Shown here: positions 56,634 through 64,000 of the stretch, piece after piece
How the letters are laid out: each line of letters starts with the position of its first letter
How positions within the stretch are numbered: the first letter of the stretch is position 1
Assembly: GCA_013350285.1 (NCBI GenBank)
Contig: JAAXWG010000005.1
Span: 1-64,000 of the forward strand
Direction: 5' to 3'
Length of the DNA: 64,000 nucleotides
Source: Candidatus Altimarinota bacterium
Lineage (GTDB): Bacteria > Patescibacteriota > Gracilibacteria > BD1-5 > UBA6164
Translations under genes and position numbers: made by a program
The notes under the pieces: model-generated
Seen by the model: only the letters and a program-made list of their open reading frames with translations
What the model was told of the DNA's origin: nothing
Databases searched by the model: none

Positions 56634-58622
56634 CTATTTCTTTAATAAATTTATAAAAACCTCACTTGGCAAACTAACTTTTCAGAATTGTTTCATTTTT
56701 TTCTTTCCTTCTTTTTGTTTATCAAGAAGCTTTCTTTTTCTTGAAATATCTCATCCATACAGCTTTGCAGTCACATCTTTTCTGAGAGCAGAAATATCTT
56801 CACGAGCAACGACTTTTCCTCCGACTGCTGCTTGAATTGCTATCGCAAAAAGAGCTTTTGGGACAACTTCTTTGAGTTTTTTTGTAATTTTTCCTCCTAT
56901 ATTTTGAGCTTGAGTTCTATGACACATCATACTGAGAGCTTCTACTTTTTCTCCGGCAATCAAAAAATCTAGCTTTACGAGGTCATCTTCTCTATATTTT
57001 AAAAATTCATAATTCATAGAAGCATATCCACTTGAGAGACTTTTGAGTTCATCATAAAAATCACTTATAAGCTCACTCATTGGAAGCTCATAGGTCAGCA
57101 TAATTCTTTCTTGATCCAAAAAATTTTGGTTCACAAAAATTCCTCTTCTTTCCTGAGCAAGTTTCATCAAGTTTCCGACATATTCTTTTGGAGTGATAAG
57201 TTCACATTTTGCGATAGGTTCTTCCATAGAAATGTAGAGTTCTCTTTTTGGGAGATCTTCTGGGTTTGATATAAAGAGAAAAGTAAAAACTTTTTCTTGA
57301 GAGACCGGTCTTTCTATTCTAAGACCGGTCTCGCCCACTAGCTCACTATGAAATCTATTGTATTCTTCTCTTTTGTCTCCTATCATTTTTACTTTGTAAG
57401 TTACTTGAGGGGAAGTAATAATGACATCCATATTAAACTCTCTTATGAGTCTTTCTCTCACGATATCAAGATGAAGGAGTCCGAGAAATCCACATCTATA
57501 TCCATGTCCAAGAGCAGGACTTACTTCTGGTTCTATTGTAAGGGCTGAATCATTGAGCATAAGTTTTTCTACAGCATCTACAAATTGCGGATATTCATCA
57601 CTATTTATAGGAAATATTCATGCAAAGATAAAAGGAGTTACTTTTTTAAATCAAGGAATTGCTTGGGCATTTTCTACTTTATCTTTTGGTCATTCATTAT
57701 CTGCTGGTTTCCAAAGAGTATCTCATACCTTTGCTTCTCTGATAGATTTAAGTCCCGTTACTACATAGCCAATAGATCAAGTTTCTATTTTTTCACTTGC
57801 TTGGTATTTTGGAGCAAAGTATCCCACTTCAGTGACTTCTATTTTTTTTCCTGTATTGATAAAAAAGAGAGTATCTCACTTTTTTACTTCTCCAGAAAAT
57901 ATTTTTATATAAGAAACAACTCCTCTATAGGTATCATACTGACTATCAAAAACGAGAGCTTTGAGTTCTGATTTTGGATTTATTGTAAGTCATTCTAAAC
58001 TTGTACGAGAATGTATTGAAAAATGAAGAATATCATTTCTTACATTTGTTCCTGAAGAAAGTGCATTTTCAAATACTTTTGGCATTTTTATTCTTTCTAT
58101 TACAGCATCAAGAATGCTTGAAACATTTTCTCAAGTTTTTGCACTTACAGGAATAATATCTTCTTTTTTACATCAAAGAAGATGGATAATTTCTTCCATT
58201 ACTTTTTCTACATTTGCAGCAGGAAGATCAATTTTGTTGATAATTGGAATAATATCAAGGTCATTTTCTATTGCCATATAGACATTGGAAAGAGTTTGAG
58301 CTTCTATTCCTTGAGTTGCATCTACGACGAGAATGGCTCATTCTACAGAAGCAAGACTACGAGAAACTTCATACTGAAAATCTACATGTCATGGAGTGTC
58401 TATAATATTCAGTTCATAGCCTTTCCATTGCATTCTTACCGGTTGGAGTTTTATAGTAATTCCTCTTTCTTGTTCTAGTTCCATCGTATCAAGCATTTGT
58501 CCTCTTTTCATTTCTCTTTTGTCTATAGTTCCTGTTATTTCAAGAAATCTATCAGCAAGAGTTGATTTTCCATGGTCAATATGGGCAATGATACAAAAAT
58601 TTCTAATATGCTCTAAATTCAT
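56634..58622 (-). CDS. lepA: Elongation factor 4 LepA
   Basis: 662 residues against about 600 usual. Ribosome-associated GTPase. [16 protein letters not shown] (G1), ERGITI (G2), then DTPG (G3) at the start; [23 protein letters not shown] and the C-terminal [29 protein letters not shown] with the [15 protein letters not shown] tail are all present. Between [12 protein letters not shown] and [14 protein letters not shown] there is a segment absent from typical LepA, containing [20 protein letters not shown]. Its DNA is a GACCGGTC paired palindrome (57301-57332), inserted in frame. Confidence 0.95.
57301..57332. repeat. GACCGGTC paired palindrome inserted in lepA
   Basis: GAGACCGGTCTTT...AAGACCGGTCTC; the two halves are inverted copies of the unit at 5885-5915. 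In frame within lepA, at about residues 431-441, in a loop that is short in typical LepA. Confidence 0.85.
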
Positions 58623-58792
58623 ATTTTTTCTAATATTATAAAAATCCTTTCTATAATACGAAAAATTTATATTTTACAATTTTTATTGGAGAAAAAGAGA
58701 CCCTTTGAATGTTTTATTTTTTAAGATTTTCTTGAATATTTACCATATTCTTTATAATAAAATCAGAATTTTATAATTTATTTTAATCACTT

Positions 58793-59890
58793 ATGGCTAA
58801 GTATACTGAAAAAAATGTCCTTATTATTTTTACTGGCGGGACAGTTGCTTGAAATGTAGCCAAAAGTAATGTTTCACAAAACAAAAAATCTGATCCAAAT
58901 AATTTTATAGAAGTACTAGATAATTCTGTAGAAATCATAAAAATGAATTGGAATATTGAAATTATTCCTTCAATTATTGAGATTTTCAATCTTGATAGTT
59001 CAAATATACAACCAGAAAATTGGACAAAGCTGATAGAAACAATACAAGAAAACTATGATGATTATGATTCATTTGTTATTCTTCATGGAACCAATACTAT
59101 GGGCTATACTGCATCAGCACTTTCTTTTTGATTAGAAAATATTAACAAACCGGTTATCATCACAGGGGCACAAGTTCCTCTTGGCTATCTTGGAACGGAT
59201 TCAGTAACAAATCTTGTTAATGCTTTACGACTCGCTGTTCGGTGATATCATGAAGTAAAGTGAGTGATGGTTGTTTTTTGAAGTAAAATTATTTCAGGAA
59301 CGAGGGTGAAAAAATGATCGGATTTTGATTATGATCCATTTAACTCTTTTCAAACTGGTTCTCTTTGACAAATAGGTCGTTTTATGAGAATAAATGATGG
59401 AGCTTTAAAAAAACATGTAAGTTATCTTTCAAAATGGAAACCGCTCGCTATTCAATCACGAGTTTTAAGTATAAAAAAGGATTTTGATGCAAAGTGAATT
59501 GTTTCATTGACAGAATTTCCTGGAATGTCAGTAGATATTTTTCAATCTCTTGTAGAAAATAATAATATAAAAGCTTTTATTTTAAGAGCTTTTGGAGCTT
59601 GAGATCCAAGTGCTCATTTGTTTCCAGCTTTTGAATTCTTAAAAGAAAAAAGAATTCCAATTATTGTTACAACTCAGGCTCCGTGAGGAGTTTCAAGTTT
59701 CCAAGTTAATGAGACAGGACAATTTTTAAAAGAAAATGATCTTGCAATTCCAGCTTTTGATATGAGTATTGAATCTATGATGGTAAAGCTTAGTTGGTTA
59801 CTTGGTCAAAAATGTAGTTATGAAGAAATAAAATATAAAATGTTGGAAGATTTTCATGGTGAAATAAATGTTGAAAATGAATTAATATAA
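58793..59890 (+). CDS. L-asparaginase, type I family
   Basis: 365 residues, usual length. Nucleophile Thr in VLIIFTGGTVAGNVA, the second Thr motif with VILHGTNTMGYTASALSF, KPVIITGAQVPLGYLGTDS, and the Lys region. Hydrolyses Asn to Asp and ammonia; a GatD-like role is possible but no gatE partner is seen. Its own promoter likely lies in the 170-base upstream gap, which holds two TATAAT hexamers (58753 and 58772). Last of the plus-strand genes before two smaller genes. Confidence 0.9.
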
Positions 59891-59986
59891 AAATAAATTG
59901 TAACTTGAGTTTATACTATTTGTAGAAATTTGATTTTTGATTTTTAAACTTATAATATCTTGGTAATTATTAATAATTTAAATTTT

Positions 59987-60199
59987 ATGGCACAAACAAT
60001 TAAAAAGATACTTGGTATGATGATTATTGTATTTTCTTTTATTTCTTTTTTGATAGGGATTTTGATGATTTGGTGATTTCTTGATACAAAGGAGACTTTG
60101 GAGATTTTTTTGAAGCTTCTTTATACATTTATTTCTTTTTCTTTCCTTTCACTTATTATACTTTTAGTAATGCATTTTAGCTCAAATAATGGGAAATAA
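59987..60199 (+). CDS. Small two-helix membrane protein
   Basis: 70 residues. Two hydrophobic segments, about 9-30 and 42-62, with a short charged loop between them. It falls between the asparaginase and the NUDIX gene, 17 bases upstream of the latter, and probably shares that transcript. No homology recognised. Confidence 0.6.
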
Positions 60200-60216
60200 A
60201 TTATAATTTAAGTACT

Positions 60217-60654
60217 ATGATATTTGCAGAAATTCCTCAAGATTTTAATCCAAAAATGGAAGTTTCATCTTGTTTGATAAAGTGTAAAGATGAATATCTT
60301 TTTCTTTTGAGACATCCAAATAAGCCTCAATGAAATACTTGGTGACTTCCTGCATGAAAATTGGAAAACAATGAAGATATGTTTCTTGCTTGTAAAAGAG
60401 AAACATTTGAAGAGACTTGATTTTCTCTTGAAAGAGAAAATATTAAGTTTTATAAATCTTTTCCCATACGATATAAAGAATATGATTTTTGGTATCATAC
60501 TTTTTTGTATGAAATAGATGAAAAATTTGATGTAAAAATAGATCCGGTTTCACATACTGATTTTATTTGGTTGTCTCTTGATGAGATGATTCAAAAAGAT
60601 AATTTAATTCATGACCTTGATGGAGTAATAGAATATATAAAAAAGTCTTCTTAA
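60217..60654 (+). CDS. NUDIX hydrolase
   Basis: 145 residues. The NUDIX box GKLENNEDMFLACKRETFEETGF has the G-x5-E-x7-RExxEExG pattern that binds Mg2+ and pyrophosphate. MEVSSCLIKCKDEYLFLLRH and WGLPAGK precede it. Hydrolyses nucleoside diphosphates linked to another group X; the substrate is unknown. A strong terminator follows. Confidence 0.9.
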
Positions 60655-60672
60655 TTTAAGAAGACTTTTTTT
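60640..60672. terminator. Bidirectional terminator after the NUDIX gene
   Basis: AAAAAGTCTTCTT and AAGAAGACTTTTT form a 13-bp stem with a five-base loop, overlapping the end of the NUDIX coding region and continuing into a T run. It separates it from the convergent surface-protein gene. Confidence 0.85.
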
Positions 60673-60674
60673 GA

Positions 60675-63314
60675 TTAAAATCAAACTGGAGGATTTTTTT
60701 GTATATCTGGATTGTACTCAATTATAAAAGGATTATCAAAAGTATCACACTTTCCATTGGTATTATTATCTATACATCCTTTATTTCCTCTTCTTACATA
60801 GTTTAAATCATATACCATAGCGAGATTAAAATCAGTAGTTTTTTCTCATCAAGGAAGTTTGTAATCTCATCAAGAAAGAATTGCTCATCCAATGGTATTT
60901 CTTGTAAATAGACTTCATTTTAATGTAAGTTGATTTTGTAAGTTGGAAGTTCTTTTTGATGAATCACTTGTATAAACTTTTCCTGTATTGTCAGTAGAAA
61001 TAAATCCTCCATCAGCATAAATAAGAGCATTTATATAAGTAACTTGAGGAGTGATATATATATTTCCAGAAGTATTAAAATCTATTTTAGAATTATAATT
61101 ATCTTTTAAAACAATTATTCAAAGAGTTTTTCAATTTTTATTTAGATTGTTATCTATTATAACATTTCAATTTTTTACAATAAGAGTTTCATATTCAATA
61201 TTTTCTCAAGAAATAGTTATATCTCATTCACTATATTTTACTTTTTTTATTATTTGTCCATTTTTCATTCATTTTATAAGTTCATAAGCATTCTTTTTTA
61301 TTGCTTCTCTTAATTTTGATTTATATAAATCAGAAAAATTATCTTTTTGTCCTGTAATAGTGTATTTTCAGCTTGATTGAGATGTTCCAATAATTTTTAC
61401 TCATTTAAAATCATCAATTCCTCATAGTTGTATAAAATCATTGTTATCAAAATCATCTTCTTTTGCTGAAAGATAATAGGATATATTTTTTCCTCATATT
61501 TCATAAGAAATAATAGGACAAGGATTAAGGATAATACTAGGATTTTTTACAAGTGTCTTTGCTTGTTTTGATGTATTTATTCTTAAGCTAAATTGAGGAG
61601 AAAGAATAAAAGAAATACCATTTTCTATTTGGAGAAGATTAAGAATTGGACTTGGTGAAGATACATTTTCTACTGTATGATTTTCAGTGTTTTGAGCCTG
61701 TACACTTCATTTGAAATTATTAAGATTTGGATTTACATTGATAGAAGTTTTTCTTATAAGTTCAAGTTTATAATCCATATTTGTTCCTATTTCAGGACTT
61801 GCTTCCCAAGTTTTTCATTCATCTTTTGAAGCCTTGAGAAGTCAAACAAAAGGTTTTTTAAATGCTATACGAGGATTTATAATAAGGGAACTTGAGCTAG
61901 AAAGAAGAGTAGAATCTTCTTGTTGAGAATGTTTTGGAATAAGTAAATCTATAGTTATCTTTTTCTCATCAGGAGTTTTTGATTTTATATCGAAGCATAT
62001 TTGAGAATTTCTAAATGAAATATTACTTACAACAAGTGCTTCTCATCAATTTTTCTGTACATTATTAAGAAATATTCCTTCTTTTATATCAACAAAATTT
62101 GATGATAATTCTCCATAATCTTTTCAAAATTTATTTCCATAGGAGTCTGTTATATTTTGGCAAATATGAATTTTATCACTATTATTTGCAAAAGGATCAC
62201 CACTTACTTCAGGTCATCAATCAGGAGTATAATTATTATTTGCTATAATTATAAGTTTTATATTTTTTAATGGGCTAAATGTTGATGGATTATCTCATTT
62301 TCATTCTCATTGAAATTCAAGAGTATATTTTCATTTTGTTGTAAATTTTTCTGATGCAAAAGAAATACTATGATTTCAAGAATCTTGTATATTTACTTTT
62401 TCTTTTTTTGTTGGAGAAGCAGGAGCATTATTTTCCCAATTATTTATAGAAAGGTTAAGATTTTCTATTCATTTTGGTTTATATCCTGTTCCAAGAGTTT
62501 TTAACTTTACTTCAAAATCTAATTTTGAATTTGCATAACAAATGAATTGATCCCATCAATTTACTTTTGTTTTTTCACATCCATTTATATCTATAAAATC
62601 TATAGTTGGTGGAGTTATATTATTATCAAATGGTGGAAGATCTATATTGAGAGGAGTTGGGATTTTTGTATTTATAAGGCTACAAGTATTTGTTGTACAG
62701 GTACGATTTCCTCATTCTCCACTACAAGTATCTCATGTTGCTCAAGTTCAAGTTGTAGTTTTTGTACAATCATTACATTCACTTTCATCACTATATTCTA
62801 TAGTGTTGCCATTTCAAAAAAGAGAAAAAGGATTTGCAATATCAGAAAATTCAAAATCTGTATCCCAACTAGGGGTAAGTTTTCCATTACTATCAACAAG
62901 AAGATTCATTTTTGCTGAAAATTCTTGCAAGTAGTTTCCACTGATATTTTTTCTTATTTTTTCAGGAACTCAAAGAGTAGAAAGTATTTCTTGATTTGTT
63001 GCATATATTTTAAATTTCTCAATTATTGGTTTTATGGGACCATTTGAAATATTTTTTGTACATACAAATTTTGAAGAGCTTGCTTTATAACAATTTACTC
63101 AATTAATTCAGCTTATATTGAGAAGAGAAAAAATATCTTTTGCTTCATATGTTTTTTTTGTATTACAGGCTGTATTTTTTGTTGTAACTTGTATATTATA
63201 AGGAGCAATTATATTTGTTCCATAAGTCATATTATTGACATCATCCCGATTTGCATAGCTTTTTGTTATAATCAAAAGAAGAATAACAAAAAAGAAACTA
63301 TATATTTTTTTCAT
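60675..63314 (-). CDS. Large secreted or surface protein of unknown function
   Basis: 879 residues. Signal peptide MKKIYSFFFVILLLIITKSYA; the ATG at 63314 is chosen over one 51 bases upstream, since it puts the basic residues at the very start. A Cys/Thr-rich segment (near residues 185-210, DCTKTTTGTGATGDTC) is followed by a long beta-rich region. Near the C-terminus are short repeated strands such as ITISGENIEYETLIV and NVIIDNN, perhaps a beta-solenoid, and the end has CIDNNTNGKCDTFDN, which could bind calcium. No named family recognised. Likely exposed at the cell surface. Confidence 0.75.
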
Positions 63315-63334
63315 AGTATTATTTTTTTTTAAAA

Positions 63335-64000
63335 TTAATATAAGTGAGATACTTTGGCTGTCCAAGTTTTATTTTTTATATCAAGTGAAATCTTTGCATT
63401 TTCTTCTTTCCATAAAGAACTATTTTTATCATACCACCAATATCAATTTTTTTCTCCATTTCCATATTTTTTTTGTTCCATATTTTGTATATCTTCATCA
63501 TTTATTTTATAACTTATTTCTATTTTTTCTCAATTTTTTAATTTTAAAAAATCTCAATCAGAATTTATAAAATCAACAAAAGCCATTCCTCAACTTTGGA
63601 GATACACTATTTTTCACTCTTTTGTAAGAGCTTTTCTATTCAATGACACTTGTCATTCATTTGCTTCTTTTCAAGAGACAAAGTTTATTTTTACTTGAGC
63701 TTTTCACTTATAGCAATCTCAAGATTTTGTAACAAGAGAACATTCATTTAATTTTATAGATACTCAAGGAATTTTTATTTCTTGAGTTTTTCCAATTTCT
63801 TTTTCTTCTATGATAGCTTTTTTCATAGCAACTTCTCCTATAAGAAGTTTTCCTTCTGAATTAAGAGAATTGAGATGAAGCATAGCATCTCAATAATTAT
63901 CACTTCTTATAAGTATATCAAAACTTTCTATTCATTTTAGCCATTCAAATTTTTTTGTTGCTTTTCATTTTTCAAAACTTCATAAATTTACTCCATTAAC
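63335..64000 (-). CDS. Partial surface-type protein, 5' end beyond the window
   Basis: 222 codons of the C-terminal part are visible, ending ...WTAKVSHLY and TAA. Features: SFDILIRSDNYGDAMLHLNS, repeated beta-strand-like stretches (KLLIGEVAM, EIKIPGVSIKL) and EKNGYWWYDKNSSLWKEE. Similar in composition to the upstream-coordinate secreted gene at 60675-63314 and 20 bases from its start, so they are probably co-transcribed. Function unknown; the start and N-terminus are outside the window. Confidence 0.65.

Noticed and set aside
63315-63365. An upstream ATG extending the 879-residue surface protein by 17 residues.
   Set aside because: The longer form would bury the signal peptide; the MKKIYSFFF start is the better one.

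Overview
The window comes from a bacterium that reads UGA as glycine (genetic code 25), most likely a Patescibacteria member of the Gracilibacteria/Absconditabacteria (BD1-5/SR1) group. Under the standard code nearly every gene is broken by in-frame TGA. Reading TGA as Gly restores full-length families, often exactly at invariant glycines (RseP HEFGH, uracil-DNA glycosylase QDPYHG, all three glycines of the KAP Walker A). The DNA is very A+T-rich, starts have no recognisable Shine-Dalgarno motif, genes are tightly packed, and no gene-free stretch exceeds 300 bases. All CDS coordinates below use code 25 (stops TAA and TAG only).

Layout. 1-9.8 kb: a tRNA-Arg, recJ, a pilin-like protein with a fibrinogen-like domain, rsmG, a cysteine-rich zinc-ribbon protein, recG carrying an inserted GNAT acetyltransferase domain, and a DUF2304-GT2 fusion. 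9.8-13.6 kb: a Phd/RelE toxin-antitoxin pair abutting galE, a GT2 gene and a DUF4143-type ATPase with a probable frameshift at its start. 13.6-25.7 kb: one minus-strand surface-polysaccharide operon, transcribed from ugd through a flippase, rmlB, rmlA, rmlC, rmlD, an acetyltransferase and five glycosyltransferases plus a methyltransferase. It makes UDP-glucuronate and dTDP-rhamnose, assembles them into a repeat unit and exports it. 25.8-35.4 kb: malic enzyme, a large GT-C-like membrane protein, a SpoT-like HD protein, tgt, an HD phosphohydrolase and an RseP-type protease. 35.5-39.8 kb: a 1404-residue protein of unknown function.

39.8-49.6 kb: a pseudopilin, rlmN, secD, a Bcp-type peroxiredoxin, small membrane proteins, a DUF4153-like membrane protein, murC, ung and an NTF2-like protein. 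49.7-64 kb: a TPM-domain protein, AlkD-like and HIT-like proteins, an acyltransferase, a KAP-type P-loop NTPase, a DUF559 nuclease, lepA, an asparaginase, a small membrane protein, a NUDIX hydrolase and two surface/secreted proteins, the last cut by the window edge.

The most unusual content: (1) a GNAT domain inserted between the DExH box and motif III of RecG; (2) short palindromic elements (core GACCGGTC) inserted in frame in lepA, the zinc-ribbon gene and probably tgt, resembling Rickettsia palindromic elements; (3) a second palindromic repeat family (core CCCCTCAATTGAGGGG) found inside the zinc-ribbon gene and next to the DUF559 nuclease; (4) a pilin-fibrinogen fusion; (5) a tRNA-Arg with C at position 33.
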